Source: Flavobacteriales bacterium CG_4_9_14_3_um_filter_40_17 (GTDB taxonomy: Bacteria > Bacteroidota > Bacteroidia > Flavobacteriales > Flavobacteriaceae). From it: 60,421 bases of DNA. The notes under the pieces are model-generated. The model worked only from the letters and a program-made list of their open reading frames with translations. It was not told the origin of the DNA and searched no databases. The DNA lies in assembly GCA_002790195.1 (NCBI GenBank), contig PFUR01000007.1, positions 1 through 60,421 of the forward strand, read 5' to 3'. This document shows, one piece after another, positions 42,419-53,762 of this stretch. The translations under genes and the position numbers were made by a program. Within the stretch, counting starts at the first letter, position 1; the number at the start of each line of letters is the position of its first letter.

Positions 42419-42772
42419 ATGGAAGAAGTTTTAGTTCCCCTAATTGTATTCGGCACTTTGTTTGGCATACTCTATATGTACTTCACCACCCGAAACAAGG
42501 AGCGTTTAGCACTGATTGAAAAAGGAGCCGATGCACAGATTTTCTTTTCAGCCAAAAAAGGCAGTGGCGTACCCTTTTGGAAAGTATTCATTTTAAACTT
42601 TTCTTTCCTTTGCATCGGCATCGGGTTAGGTGTTTTTTTGGCCAACTTGTTTGTCAACAACCTTAACATGGAGGATGATGTAGCCTATCCGGCATCCATC
42701 TTTTTGTTCGCCGGTTTAGGATTGTTAAGCAGCTTTTTGCTTTCCAAAAAACTGCTGAATGGCAAGGAATAA
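42419..42772 (+). CDS. Small membrane protein (DUF6249-like), probable ECF sigma target
   Basis: Protein of 117 residues: an N-terminal hydrophobic helix (EVLVPLIVFGTLFGILYMYF), then a charged segment TTRNKERLALIEKGADAQIFF typical of DUF6249 proteins, then two helices (about 55-77 and 89-109) and KKLLNGKE. It is divergent from the ECF sigma gene and shares its promoter sequence. Function unknown; a membrane-stress or envelope role would fit the regulation but is not shown. Confidence 0.8.
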   Translation: MEEVLVPLIVFGTLFGILYMYFTTRNKERLALIEKGADAQIFFSAKKGSGVPFWKVFILNFSFLCIGIGLGVFLANLFVNNLNMEDDVAYPASIFLFAGLGLLSSFLLSKKLLNGKE

Positions 42773-42790
42773 TTCAATTCTTCACCAAAT

Positions 42791-42830
42791 AAAAAATCCG
42801 GTGGAGCCAAACTCCATCGGATTTTTTTAT
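42791..42830. terminator. Bidirectional terminator between the DUF6249-like gene and yidC
   Basis: AAAAAATCCGGTGGAG, loop CCAAA, CTCCATCGGATTTTTTT. The 11-bp stem (one G-T pair) is flanked by A- and T-runs. Confidence 0.88.
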
Positions 42831-42848
42831 TCCATAAAACGTGTACTG

Positions 42849-44705
42849 CTATTTTTTTAACTTCTTTTGGCGTTCAGCTTCTTCCATCATGTTTCTCATT
42901 TTTTGTTGAAAAGCACCCATTTTTTTCGGGTTCTTTTTATTCTCCTGTATCTGTGCGTGTATCTTATTCTCATCCAAAATATAATATTTGATTACCAGCA
43001 TAATCAAAATGGTAATCAAGTTGGAGATAAAGTAATACAAACTCAATCCACTGGCATAGTTGTTAAAGAAAAACAGCATCATAACCGGTGAAATATACAT
43101 CATGATTTTCATCATTTTTGCCATGTCGGGCATCCCTTCTTGTTGGGGTTGCTGCGGCATTTGTTGTCCGGTAGTCATTTGCATATAGAAGAAAATAGCA
43201 ACAGATGCCAAAATCGGGAACAAACTCACATGGTCACCATAAAACGGCACGTGGAAAGGGAGCTTGGCAATGGTATCGTATGATGAAAGATCGTCTGCCC
43301 ATAAAAAACTTTTTTGCCGGAGTTCAAATGCCGACGGGAAAAAGCTGAACAGGGCATAGAATACCGGAATCTGCAACAGAGCCGGAATACAGCCTGCCAT
43401 CGGGTTTACACCGGCTTTGGAATACAGTGCCATTGTTTCTTGCTGGCGTTTCATCGGTTCTTTTTTGAATTTCTCGTTGATTTCGGTAATCTCCGGACGC
43501 AATACTTTCATCTTCGCTTGGGATAAATAAGATTTGTAAGTCACCGGCGACATGACGATTCGCACCACGATGGTCATGATGATGATGGCTAATCCATGCG
43601 GAAAGAAATCACTCAAAAAATTGAAAAAAGGGATAAACACATAACGGTTAATCCAACCGAAAATCCCCCAACCTAATGGGATGATTTCATCTAAGTTGCG
43701 ATTGTATTTGTCGAGTACTTTATAATCGGATGGACCGAAATACAAATCCATGTTGTAGTTCAAATTCCCATCGCGGAGTTTGAGTGGAATGGTAGCCGTA
43801 AATTGTTTGGTAAAAACTGTGTCAATTTCTTCATCAACCACCAAATTTTCAGACTTCAATTTTGCAGACTCAAAGGCTTGATTGGTAAGCAATACGGTCG
43901 TGAAAAAATGTTGTTTAAAGGCTATCCAAGTTACGTTTTTGGAAGTGTCTTCGGCCAATGTTTTCTGCGCGTTGAGGTAGTCGTCTTTTCCGCCTTCATA
44001 CTCGAAAACCATTTCTGAATAGCGGTTTTCGTAAGATACGCTTTTGGCATATCGGTAAGATTTGAGCTTCCAAAGGAGTTCGGGGTTTTGCGTACTATTC
44101 AGGTTTTTCTCAAGTCCCTGCGAGCGCACAGTAAGCCCCATCATGTAGTCGCCCGGCTTTAACTCATATCGATATTCAAGATATTGATTGTCAGAAACTT
44201 TCAGCTTCATTGACAAGATTTGATTTTCCCCGCTGTGGGAAAGTTCCGGTTCAAAAACCAATTCTTTCGTATGGAGCACACGGTTGTCGTAAGTCGAAAA
44301 GGTCAAATCAAAATCTGCATTGTCATCTTTGATGAGGTAAACAGGTTTTTGATCAAAGGAATGAAACTTTTTGAGCCGGGCTTCCACCACTTTTCCGCCG
44401 CGGTTGCTGATTCTAATAAAAACCAAGTTGTTTTCGATGACTGTCGTCTCATCGGGGTTGGAAACCAAGGCAGCTCCATACCCGAAAGCACCGTATTTTC
44501 CTTGAAAGTCAAAGGTTTTGACAGAATCATTTGCAAGCTCGCGCTTTTCAATAGACGTTGTTTTTTTGACTTGTTCGACCTGAGTGGGTTCTTCTGATTG
44601 CAACTCTCCCGGCTTGGGTTGGTTTTGATAAATCATCCACATCAAGATTCCGCCTATCAACAAAAAACCAATCAATGAATTGGGATCAAACTTTTTTTCT
44701 TCCAT
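42849..44705 (-). CDS. yidC: Membrane protein insertase YidC
   Basis: Protein of 618 residues. The N-terminal helix (SLIGFLLIGGILMWMIYQNQ) anchors a large periplasmic domain (about 30-345) typical of Gram-negative YidC. The conserved C-terminal insertase core starts at WINRYVFIPFFNFLSDFFPHGLAIIIMTIVVRIVMSPVTYKSYLSQAKMKVLRPEI and includes NPMAGCIPALLQIPVFYALFSFFPSAFELRQKSFLWADDLS and MMLFFFNNYASGLSLYYFISNLITI. The tail is basic (AERQKKLKK). The insertase helps newly made proteins enter the inner membrane. It follows pyrG by 11 bp, an arrangement seen widely in Bacteroidetes. Confidence 0.95.
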   Translation of the reverse strand: MEEKKFDPNSLIGFLLIGGILMWMIYQNQPKPGELQSEEPTQVEQVKKTTSIEKRELANDSVKTFDFQGKYGAFGYGAALVSNPDETTVIENNLVFIRISNRGGKVVEARLKKFHSFDQKPVYLIKDDNADFDLTFSTYDNRVLHTKELVFEPELSHSGENQILSMKLKVSDNQYLEYRYELKPGDYMMGLTVRSQGLEKNLNSTQNPELLWKLKSYRYAKSVSYENRYSEMVFEYEGGKDDYLNAQKTLAEDTSKNVTWIAFKQHFFTTVLLTNQAFESAKLKSENLVVDEEIDTVFTKQFTATIPLKLRDGNLNYNMDLYFGPSDYKVLDKYNRNLDEIIPLGWGIFGWINRYVFIPFFNFLSDFFPHGLAIIIMTIVVRIVMSPVTYKSYLSQAKMKVLRPEITEINEKFKKEPMKRQQETMALYSKAGVNPMAGCIPALLQIPVFYALFSFFPSAFELRQKSFLWADDLSSYDTIAKLPFHVPFYGDHVSLFPILASVAIFFYMQMTTGQQMPQQPQQEGMPDMAKMMKIMMYISPVMMLFFFNNYASGLSLYYFISNLITILIMLVIKYYILDENKIHAQIQENKKNPKKMGAFQQKMRNMMEEAERQKKLKK

Positions 44706-44716
44706 GTTATATTTTG

Positions 44717-46372
<1,656 letters not shown>

Positions 46373-46383
46373 TTAGACGACGG

Positions 46384-46391
46384 CAAAAGTA
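46384..46391 (-). promoter_or_regulatory. -7 promoter element of pyrG-yidC
   Basis: TACTTTTG on the minus strand, exact TAnnTTTG, 29 bp upstream of the pyrG ATG. A TTG about 21 bp further upstream could be the -33 element. Confidence 0.55.
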
Positions 46392-46561
46392 CAAATTTGA
46401 AATGAGCCTGCCAATCGGTTTTTGAAAACAATTTTTAAGAAAAGAAACCCTTGTGATTCAATAAAATTATTGACCCGAAATAACACCTTACATCGTCACG
46501 CTTAGTCATTCTTTTTAATTTCAATGCTGTTTCTAAACGTCATTTATTTCAATAATCATTT

Positions 46562-46588
46562 ATTTGGCTAAAGCCGATTGAAGCCAAA
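46562..46588. repeat. Short palindrome with GGCTAAAGCC core
   Basis: TTTGGCTAAAGCCGATTGAAGCCAAA can fold: TTTGGCT pairs with AGCCAAA. The same core sequence, GGCTAAAGCC, recurs at 55371-55384, suggesting a small interspersed repeat family. Confidence 0.4.
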
Positions 46589-46665
46589 TGTTTCACAAAC
46601 CCTATAATTGAAAGGACTAAAACTTTTAGAATAATTTCTATCGGGCAATGATGAAAAGAAACTGT

Positions 46666-47067
46666 TTATTTCCAATGAAAAGCCACTTGTTTTTCGATGT
46701 CGGGATGCAGGCTGTATATTACCGGACAGTTCTTGGCTGCATTTTCGAGTATGTGGCGGTTTTTTTCATTTACCGGATGTGGAAACTCAAAATCGATGAT
46801 GATTTTGGAAATTCGGCGCGGATCGGCTGCCATAATCTTGGTGACTTTGGCGGTTGCTCCTTCCAAATTGACCTCCATGCCACGTGCTTTGATGCCCATG
46901 ATGGTAAACATACAAGACGCCAAAGCGGTGGCAACGGTATCAGTTGGCGAAAATGCTTCTGCTTTTCCATTGTTGTCTAAAGGTGCATCGGTAATAAACT
47001 CGTTTCCGGAATTAAGGTGGATGCAGCGTGTCCGCAACTCACCTTCGTAGGTTACTTTTGAGGTCAT
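46666..47067 (-). CDS. OsmC-family protein
   Basis: Protein of 133 residues in the OsmC/Ohr superfamily. GNEFITDAPLDNNGKAEAFSPTDTVATALASCMFTIMGIKARGMEVNLEGATAKVTKIM contains the first catalytic Cys region, and NCPVIYSLHPDIEKQVAFHW contains the second Cys, as in peroxide-reducing thiol proteins. It probably reduces organic hydroperoxides; an exact Ohr or OsmC subclass was not assigned. It overlaps the LysM gene by one base (TAATG), so it is translationally coupled to it. Confidence 0.9.
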   Translation of the reverse strand: MTSKVTYEGELRTRCIHLNSGNEFITDAPLDNNGKAEAFSPTDTVATALASCMFTIMGIKARGMEVNLEGATAKVTKIMAADPRRISKIIIDFEFPHPVNEKNRHILENAAKNCPVIYSLHPDIEKQVAFHWK

Positions 47068-48923
47068 TATTTTGCTTCTATTAGGTTATTGCTTTCGTAT
47101 TTTAGGATGTAAAATGATTTGTTCAAATAGCCACCATTTTCTTTTTTGTCATATCCAAACCTATTTTCAAGATATTCGGCCGGGAGTGATTCATCAATCT
47201 TTTGGTTCTTATCTTTCGCGGTTGCTATTCGCATGAGTACATCAAAAGTCAGGTCAAAACCGCGAACGGCATATTTTCCCGGCATGATGCCGTATTCTTT
47301 GATATATCGATTGACAAATGGATTGAACAAATTTGTGTCTAAGGGTTTTTCTACAGATGGAAACATAAAATGGAGTCTTGCCAATTGTTTACTGGAAACC
47401 TCTTCTCCTTCAAAATACCGATTTCGTTCGGTGGTCATCAAGGTGATTGTGTAGGTTTCAGATATTTGGCTGAGTTTGGGGATTAAAGTTGTCAGCAAAG
47501 TGACGTTTTCAGAAACCACCACGACCCAATTTGGTTTATCAACCGAAAGTGCCGCAATGACCAAAGACTGCTTGACAATGCCTGTGGTATCGGAAACGAG
47601 CATAGCTGCCTCTGGAAAAAATGCTTTCACACGGATTGCCACTCCTCTGAATTTTCGATCGGCTACCACAACGATATTTTCATTTTTGTGTTTATTCTTC
47701 ATGAAATTTAGCATGCCTTCTTCCAAAACTTCCTGCGTTGGCAAACTCTGAAAACAGTTTTGATACAATCTGATTTCGCGATTGGTCAGCGGTGAAAACA
47801 TTTTTACATTGCTGTCTTTGAGCAACTCTCCTGCCCGCTCGAAATTTTTCTGATACAACGGCCCGATGATAGCATCTGCTTTGTCCAGCCGATTGGATCG
47901 GATGATTTGCGATACTTTGGCTTGGTTGTTTTCGGTGTCGAATGTGTTGGTATCTATCTCTATCCCAAAGGTTTTTGCTGAGTCGATGGCAATCAAAACC
48001 CCGGAGTAAAAATCGGTAACCACGTCGAGATTTCGGTCTTTTTTAAATTGTCTTTTAAAATTCAACAGCGTGTCGGCTTGCAATTCTTTGAGCCCGAATG
48101 GCAGCATGACTGCCAATTTTATTTCATCACCTGAAAAGGATTGATTCGCAAGATTAACAAAATCTTGCCGATTGGCATTTTCTGATATTGATGTCTTTGC
48201 GGGAATTTTGAGAATCATGCCTGCTTTCAAACCATTTTTGAGCTCGGGATTGAGGCGGATAAGTTCACCCTCGTTCACATCGAATGTTTTGGTTAGGCTA
48301 AAAATGGTTTCCTTGGGATTGACCGTGTAGAACTCAAAATTATCAAAATCTTTGGCATCCTGTTTCACTTCCGGGTTTGACACCTTCAGCACTTGCCCGA
48401 TACTCAATGTTTCTCCCATTTCAGGGTTGAGGTTTTCCAATTCAGGCAATGTCATTCCATGCAAATAAGCGATGCGCCATTTGGTGTCTTTTGGTTTGAC
48501 GGTATAGGCCAAAACTTGTGAAGTTTTTAATTCAGTTTGATCGGCATACTGAACCGGTATCAACAAAATTTGTCTGGTGTTCAACTCTTTTGAATACAAA
48601 ACAGGGTTGTTCTTTTTGATATCTTCGACCGAAATACCTAATTTTTGGCCGATGCCAAACAGGGTTTCTTTCCTACCGACTTTGTAAGTATCATAGAGCG
48701 TTACGGCTTTCGGAACCACTTTAGAAACACGGATTACTTCGCCCGGATTGACCCCGTTTTTGAGATGCGGATTGAGTTGAATCAGCTCAAAGGGTGTCAT
48801 GCTATAGGCTCTTGCTATCTCTTTAATCGATTCTTTGTCTTTAAAAGCGTGGGTTTGTGCCAAAACCCCAAAACTTAGTGAGGCCAACAAAAAAACAAGA
48901 CAAAATTTAAAATGTTGTTTCAT
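47067..48923 (-). CDS. LysM-repeat lipo/secretory protein with periplasmic-binding-like domain
   Basis: Protein of 618 residues. The start MKQHFKFCLVFLLASLSFGVLAQ is preferred over an ATG four codons upstream because it gives a normal signal peptide. Four LysM-type repeats follow (about 25-65, 75-120, 130-175, 190-235; e.g. YKVGRKETLFGIGQKLGISVEDIKKNNP and YTVNPKETIFSLTKTFDVNEGELIRLNP). A type 1 periplasmic-binding-protein-like domain (about 255-600; IKLAVMLPFG..ADAIIGPLYQKNFERAGELLKDSNVKMFSPLT) completes it. LysM binds peptidoglycan, so it probably sits in the periplasm at the cell wall. Downstream of guaA, upstream of osmC. The ligand and role are unknown. Confidence 0.85.
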   Translation of the reverse strand: MKQHFKFCLVFLLASLSFGVLAQTHAFKDKESIKEIARAYSMTPFELIQLNPHLKNGVNPGEVIRVSKVVPKAVTLYDTYKVGRKETLFGIGQKLGISVEDIKKNNPVLYSKELNTRQILLIPVQYADQTELKTSQVLAYTVKPKDTKWRIAYLHGMTLPELENLNPEMGETLSIGQVLKVSNPEVKQDAKDFDNFEFYTVNPKETIFSLTKTFDVNEGELIRLNPELKNGLKAGMILKIPAKTSISENANRQDFVNLANQSFSGDEIKLAVMLPFGLKELQADTLLNFKRQFKKDRNLDVVTDFYSGVLIAIDSAKTFGIEIDTNTFDTENNQAKVSQIIRSNRLDKADAIIGPLYQKNFERAGELLKDSNVKMFSPLTNREIRLYQNCFQSLPTQEVLEEGMLNFMKNKHKNENIVVVADRKFRGVAIRVKAFFPEAAMLVSDTTGIVKQSLVIAALSVDKPNWVVVVSENVTLLTTLIPKLSQISETYTITLMTTERNRYFEGEEVSSKQLARLHFMFPSVEKPLDTNLFNPFVNRYIKEYGIMPGKYAVRGFDLTFDVLMRIATAKDKNQKIDESLPAEYLENRFGYDKKENGGYLNKSFYILKYESNNLIEAK

Positions 48924-48925
48924 AT

Positions 48926-50458
48926 TTATTCCCATTCGATGGTGGATGGTGGTTTTGAACTGATGTCATAAACCACTCTGTTTACACCTTTTACTTTATT
49001 AATAATATCATTCGACACTTTCATTAAAAACTCGTAGGGTAAATGTACCCAATCCGCGGTCATCCCGTCAGTAGAAGAAACCGCGCGCAAGGCAACTACT
49101 TTTTCATAGGTGCGCTCGTCGCCCATTACCCCTACACTGTTTACCGGCAGCAAAATCACGCCGGCTTGCCATACTTCATCATACAAATTCCAACTGCGAA
49201 GCCCTTCGATAAAAATATCATCTACCTCTTGCAACAACCGTACCTTCTCTTCGGTAACATCACCCAAAATACGAATCGCCAAGCCCGGACCGGGGAACGG
49301 ATGCCGCCCCAACAAATCGGGGTGGATACCCAAAGCTTTGCCCACGCGGCGCACTTCATCTTTGAACAACATACGCAAGGGTTCGACAATTTTCAATTTC
49401 ATGAAATCGGGCAAACCGCCCACATTGTGATGCGACTTGATGGTGGCAGACGGTCCGCCGTTTACGGAAATTGACTCGATTACATCCGGGTAAATCGTGC
49501 CTTGCGCCAACCAATCGACTCCTTCAATGGTATGCGCTTCATCGTCAAACACTTCTATAAACGTTTTGCCAATGGCTTTTCGTTTGTCTTCGGGATCATT
49601 TTTTCCTGCAAGTGCTTCATAAAACCGTTTCGATGCATCTACCCCTTTGACGTTGAGCCCCATGCCTTCATATTGACGAAGCACTTTTTCAAATTCGTTT
49701 TTACGGAGCAAACCGTTGTTTACAAAAATGCAATACAACTGTTTGCCGATGGCTTTGTGCAGCAACACGGCAGCGACAGTGGAATCAACGCCGCCGGAAA
49801 GCCCCAAAACAACTTTTCCTTTACCTACTTTTTCTTGCAATTCGTGAACTGTCAAGTCAACGAAAGAATCGGGAGTCCAAGTTTGCGCAACTTGGGCAAT
49901 GTTGACCAAAAAGTTTTCGAGCAGTTTTTTCCCGTCGGTAGAGTGATACACCTCGGGGTGGAATTGGATGCCATAGGTGGCTTCGTCTTTGAGTTTGAAG
50001 GCAACATTGGCAACATCATGCGAAGAAGCTAACAAAATCGCACCTTCCGGTAAGCGGATGATACTGTCGCCGTGGCTCATCCAAACCTGTGATCCGGCTT
50101 CGATGCCCTCAAAAAGCGGCTCGTTCGTAGTAACCGTTGAAAGCCGAGCTCTTCCGTATTCGCGGGTGGCGGAAGCTTCGACCAAACCACCACTGAAATG
50201 TGCAAGATATTGCGCGCCGTAGCAGACTGCCAAAACTGGCTTGTGTTTCCGGATTTGCGACAAATCGGGGTGTGGCGCATCTTCCCCACGCACAGAAAAC
50301 GGGCTGCCGGAAAGGATGACCGCTTTGAATTCGGAGAGGTTTTGCGGAAGTTTGTTAAACGGATGTATTTCGCAGTAAATGTTGAGTTCGCGGACTCGGC
50401 GGGCAATCAGTTGGGTGTATTGCGAACCAAAATCGAGAATGAGTACGTTGTTTTGCAT
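48926..50458 (-). CDS. guaA: GMP synthase (glutamine-hydrolysing)
   Basis: Protein of 510 residues that converts XMP to GMP. The N-terminal glutamine amidotransferase has [24 protein letters not shown], the nucleophile Cys in [17 protein letters not shown] and His/Glu in [11 protein letters not shown]. The ATP-pyrophosphatase P-loop is [21 protein letters not shown]. The dimerisation domain ends [18 protein letters not shown] perfect -7 element (50462-50469) lies only 3 bp before this ATG, so the mRNA may be nearly leaderless. An upstream in-frame TTG (50464) lies inside that element. Confidence 0.96.
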   Translation of the reverse strand: MQNNVLILDFGSQYTQLIARRVRELNIYCEIHPFNKLPQNLSEFKAVILSGSPFSVRGEDAPHPDLSQIRKHKPVLAVCYGAQYLAHFSGGLVEASATREYGRARLSTVTTNEPLFEGIEAGSQVWMSHGDSIIRLPEGAILLASSHDVANVAFKLKDEATYGIQFHPEVYHSTDGKKLLENFLVNIAQVAQTWTPDSFVDLTVHELQEKVGKGKVVLGLSGGVDSTVAAVLLHKAIGKQLYCIFVNNGLLRKNEFEKVLRQYEGMGLNVKGVDASKRFYEALAGKNDPEDKRKAIGKTFIEVFDDEAHTIEGVDWLAQGTIYPDVIESISVNGGPSATIKSHHNVGGLPDFMKLKIVEPLRMLFKDEVRRVGKALGIHPDLLGRHPFPGPGLAIRILGDVTEEKVRLLQEVDDIFIEGLRSWNLYDEVWQAGVILLPVNSVGVMGDERTYEKVVALRAVSSTDGMTADWVHLPYEFLMKVSNDIINKVKGVNRVVYDISSKPPSTIEWE

Positions 50459-50461
50459 GTG

Positions 50462-50469
50462 CAAAAGTA
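50462..50469 (-). promoter_or_regulatory. -7 element abutting the guaA start codon
   Basis: TACTTTTG on the minus strand, an exact TAnnTTTG match, separated from the guaA ATG (50456-50458) by three bases. Transcription would then begin at or very near the ATG. Confidence 0.4.
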
Positions 50470-50549
50470 ATGTTATTGTTGTAAAGTTGAAAATTGAAAA
50501 TTGGAAAATTGGCTTCGGCTACCAATGATGCTCTACTCAAAAAAGAACA

Positions 50550-51644
50550 CTATTGAAATCTGTCTTTTGCAACTTCAATCAACTTGTTCATAGCTTCATT
50601 CCATGCCTGAGTGCTGTATAAATCCTGATGTAATTTTGCTGATTCTGGCTTTTCTTTCAAATAATTGAGAATCGCTTGTTCCCATGCTTCCTCAAAATGC
50701 GGATTTTCTATCAATGTGCCATATTTCCCGTAAGCCAACACTTCCGGGACACCGCCCAAGGCCGAAGCAATCGGGTAACAACCACAATGGAGGGCTTCGA
50801 TAAGGCTCATGCCAAAACCTTCGTGACAAAGCGTTGGGAACAGGTAGCAGTCGGAGGTTTGATAGTATTCGGGTAATTTATCATTGGAGATTTTTCCAAA
50901 AAACCGCGTGCACGGAACATTAGTTACGCGTTTTGCGCCTACAACCCATAATTCAATATCATCTCTGTCTTTAACCATTTTTTTCCAAACAGACAATATA
51001 AAATCAAGCCCTTTTTTGGGTCGATCTTGTGAGCACCAAACAAAAACTATCTTGTTGGTAACATTCCTTTTTTCTTTTAGCGCTACTTTTTCGCTTTGCG
51101 AAAGCGAAAAAAACTTTTGTGTATCAATCCCGTTGTGCATTACCGAAAAACGGCAAGGTAAGACGGTGTAATAATCGCGGTGTGCTTTGTACGAATCGTG
51201 AGTAAGCAAAACCATTTCGTCTATGGTTTCGTAAAATATCCGGCTTTGAAAATTGCCGTAGAAAGGTGCGAAACCGTGGTAGAAAAATTGGAGATAGCAG
51301 TCTTGCCGAAGGTTGTTTTTTGTCAAAAAAGCTTGTATATGTGGTACAATACCGAAGTTGTCCACCACCTGAATGACGTATTTTTCTCCTCGTTTTATGG
51401 TTTTTCCAAAAGCATTTATATAACCGATGTAAGGGTTTTTTAAACGTTTTTGCTGTAATTTGTCTATCCATCGTTTTTGAACATAGGTATAAGAAACGTT
51501 TTCAAACGGCTGTTGCGGTTTTTCGCAAATGACAAGGTCAATCTTGTGCAAATCTTGCGTCAGGTAGTTTTTGTAAAGTGTGGACCAACTGCCTACCTGA
51601 TGATAGGGCAAAGGATGCTGGCTGATGAGAATGACTTTGGGCAT
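50550..51644 (-). CDS. Glycosyltransferase family 4-like protein
   Basis: GT-B glycosyltransferase of 364 residues. An N-terminal acceptor domain (VILISQHPLPYHQVGSWSTLYKNYL) is followed by the C-terminal donor domain with IVFVWCSQDRPKKGLDFILSVWKKMV, FFGKISNDKLPEYYQTSDCYLFPTLCHEGFGMSLIEALHCGCYPIASALGGVPEVL, where EGFGMSLIEA carries the E-x7-E motif of GT4 enzymes. It probably transfers a sugar to a cell-surface polymer or lipid. No other polysaccharide gene is adjacent, so the substrate is not assigned. It lies 91 bp upstream of guaA on the same strand. Confidence 0.9.
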   Translation of the reverse strand: MPKVILISQHPLPYHQVGSWSTLYKNYLTQDLHKIDLVICEKPQQPFENVSYTYVQKRWIDKLQQKRLKNPYIGYINAFGKTIKRGEKYVIQVVDNFGIVPHIQAFLTKNNLRQDCYLQFFYHGFAPFYGNFQSRIFYETIDEMVLLTHDSYKAHRDYYTVLPCRFSVMHNGIDTQKFFSLSQSEKVALKEKRNVTNKIVFVWCSQDRPKKGLDFILSVWKKMVKDRDDIELWVVGAKRVTNVPCTRFFGKISNDKLPEYYQTSDCYLFPTLCHEGFGMSLIEALHCGCYPIASALGGVPEVLAYGKYGTLIENPHFEEAWEQAILNYLKEKPESAKLHQDLYSTQAWNEAMNKLIEVAKDRFQ

Positions 51645-51764
51645 TGGTTTGTTATAAGTGCTTAGTTTTTAGTGTTAAGTCAAAAAGCTAAAAGGCATAA
51701 GAGTTATTTGTTCACTCAAAAATTATTTAAAATTCAAAAATAAACACTAAACACTTAAAACCTT

Positions 51765-53618
51765 TTATTCCTGTCCCAACCAAGCTTTTTTGATTTTTAC
51801 TCTGAAATCGCCTGCCGGTAAATCTTCGTCTTTCAAAACCGTAACTTCGATGGTTGGAATGACTATTTTGCTGTTTAAAGTAATTTCTTTTCCCTCTCGG
51901 ACTACTTCCAATGTTATGTCATCACCCGCTTTCCAAGATCTGGAAACTTCAACCAAATCATACACATTGGCAATATTATAAACTGTTCCATTAATGGTTT
52001 TAATCACATCTCCGGCTTCTATCCCCCAAGCTTTGAGCCCGCTGTTTTCAGTAGCATAAGACACAAAAAACAGAGATTGATCAGCCTGATTAACCGTAAT
52101 ATAGGGCACATTCCCATCAATAAAAAATCCGCCTTCTTTTTCAATATTGGCAAAAGTTACACCAACCTTATCAAAAATTTCAGCATAGGGGATTGTCTTA
52201 ACACCGGCTACATAATTATTTAAAAAATCGCCTACTTCGGGATAGCCCAAAGCGACAATTTCACCAAAGAGCGCATCGTCTTTAAAAGGCTTGTTAGTGC
52301 CGTATTTAGCTGAAAGCTTTTTCAACAAATCCAAAATCCCTTCTTTGCCTTCTGTTTTTTCGCGAATGATGATGTCGATTGACATGCCGATGATGGCTCC
52401 TTTCTCATAGACATTTTGGTAATTCTCTTTGTAAGGTTCGATCAAAATATTCTTGCTCATCTCGGTGAAAGAAATTGAATCATTGAAATTAAGAGAATTA
52501 TAAAGCTTATCCATCATCCGGTTGTAGAAGTCATCTTGATTGATAAGCCCTTCCCTAACTTGAAACAGATTGGCAAAATATTCGGTTACCCCTTCATACA
52601 TCCAAAGATGCTGAGACATTTTTGGGTGGTTAAAGTCGAAAAATTGAATCTCTCCCGAATGAACGGAAAGCGGGGTAAGTGTATGGAAAAACTCGTGCGA
52701 AACCACATCTACCATGTCCTGAACAAGCCTGTCTGTTTCGGTTTCTTCAGGCAATACAACCATCGTGGCGTTATGGTGTTCGAGTGCGCCGTATCCCTGC
52801 GCATCAGTTTCGTTTGATTCGGATAAATAAAGTATGATGCTGTATATTTTGGTAGAATTGATGTCGCCCAGAAACTTTTTCTGTGCTCGCATCATTTTTT
52901 CCATCGGAGCTCTGAGTTCCTCCGCGCTGTGTATTTTATTTTTTGAATAGACGCTCAATTCGACCTTGATGTCATTCAAGTTGAATGAAAGTGTATCGGG
53001 AGAAGCGTATTGGATAGGATTATCAGTAACGGTAAAATATCGGTCGAGTTTAAACAAATCGGTTTCCGGGCTATTGTCTGAATCTTCCAAAGCCGTACTT
53101 CCGTACAACTCTGTCGGGTGGGTGATGGTGAGGTCGTAAGGCGTTTCGCTCAATCCCTCAAAATAGCCCACAAAGCCAAATAAGTTTAAAACAAAGTTTT
53201 GCCCGGCAAGAATGTTAGTACCACCCGGCGAAAAAATATCATGTGTCCCTTCTATGTCGTAAGTATCATTGACTAAATAGGTAATTTTCACCAAAGATTT
53301 TGCTTTCTCAATCTTCCAGGTGTTGTCATCCGATTTGGTAACCGGCAGCAAATTTCCCTTCTTGTCATGGGCTCGAAACGTATCGATATACTTTCCGAAA
53401 TCGTAGATAGCATAAGTGCCGGGAACAATTTTAGGAATCATGTAGTTGATGGTTTCGGTTTTGATTTTATCAACATTTACCGTCACGGAAACCTTATCAT
53501 CCAAGACGTTTTTCAAATCAATTGAAACTTGTATATTTTTAACTTGCGCCCAAACAGAAAGGCTTATAAACAAGCCCGAAACAAAAAAACAGCGACTGAG
53601 AATTGTGTGAAAATTCAT
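51765..53618 (-). CDS. M61-family metallopeptidase with PDZ domain
   Basis: Exported protein of 617 residues with a signal peptide ending near VWAQ. An N-terminal beta domain (about 25-190) precedes a thermolysin-like catalytic domain with H308-E309-F-F-H312 (VVSHEFFHTLTPLSV) and the downstream Glu in MYEGVTEYFANL, as in glycyl aminopeptidases of M61. A PDZ domain follows at about 500-590 (GGFFIDGNVPYITVNQADQSL..GLKAWGIEAGDVIKTINGT). It probably trims peptides in the periplasm. A TACATTTG -7 element lies 21-28 bp upstream. Confidence 0.92.
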   Translation of the reverse strand: MNFHTILSRCFFVSGLFISLSVWAQVKNIQVSIDLKNVLDDKVSVTVNVDKIKTETINYMIPKIVPGTYAIYDFGKYIDTFRAHDKKGNLLPVTKSDDNTWKIEKAKSLVKITYLVNDTYDIEGTHDIFSPGGTNILAGQNFVLNLFGFVGYFEGLSETPYDLTITHPTELYGSTALEDSDNSPETDLFKLDRYFTVTDNPIQYASPDTLSFNLNDIKVELSVYSKNKIHSAEELRAPMEKMMRAQKKFLGDINSTKIYSIILYLSESNETDAQGYGALEHHNATMVVLPEETETDRLVQDMVDVVSHEFFHTLTPLSVHSGEIQFFDFNHPKMSQHLWMYEGVTEYFANLFQVREGLINQDDFYNRMMDKLYNSLNFNDSISFTEMSKNILIEPYKENYQNVYEKGAIIGMSIDIIIREKTEGKEGILDLLKKLSAKYGTNKPFKDDALFGEIVALGYPEVGDFLNNYVAGVKTIPYAEIFDKVGVTFANIEKEGGFFIDGNVPYITVNQADQSLFFVSYATENSGLKAWGIEAGDVIKTINGTVYNIANVYDLVEVSRSWKAGDDITLEVVREGKEITLNSKIVIPTIEVTVLKDEDLPAGDFRVKIKKAWLGQE

Positions 53619-53638
53619 GGAATGAGATTTTAGAAGCG

Positions 53639-53646
53639 CAAATGTA
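53639..53646 (-). promoter_or_regulatory. -7 promoter element of the M61 peptidase gene
   Basis: TACATTTG on the minus strand, exact TAnnTTTG, 20 bp upstream of the ATG at 53618. Confidence 0.5.
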
Positions 53647-53762
53647 TGTAATAATTGAATAGTTAGGAAACCTGAGAAATATATAGATAAACTTTAGTTT
53701 AGCCACAATCCTTTTTAGAAGAATACAAGACTGACAGAAAAAACCTAAGTTTCCCGTTGTCT

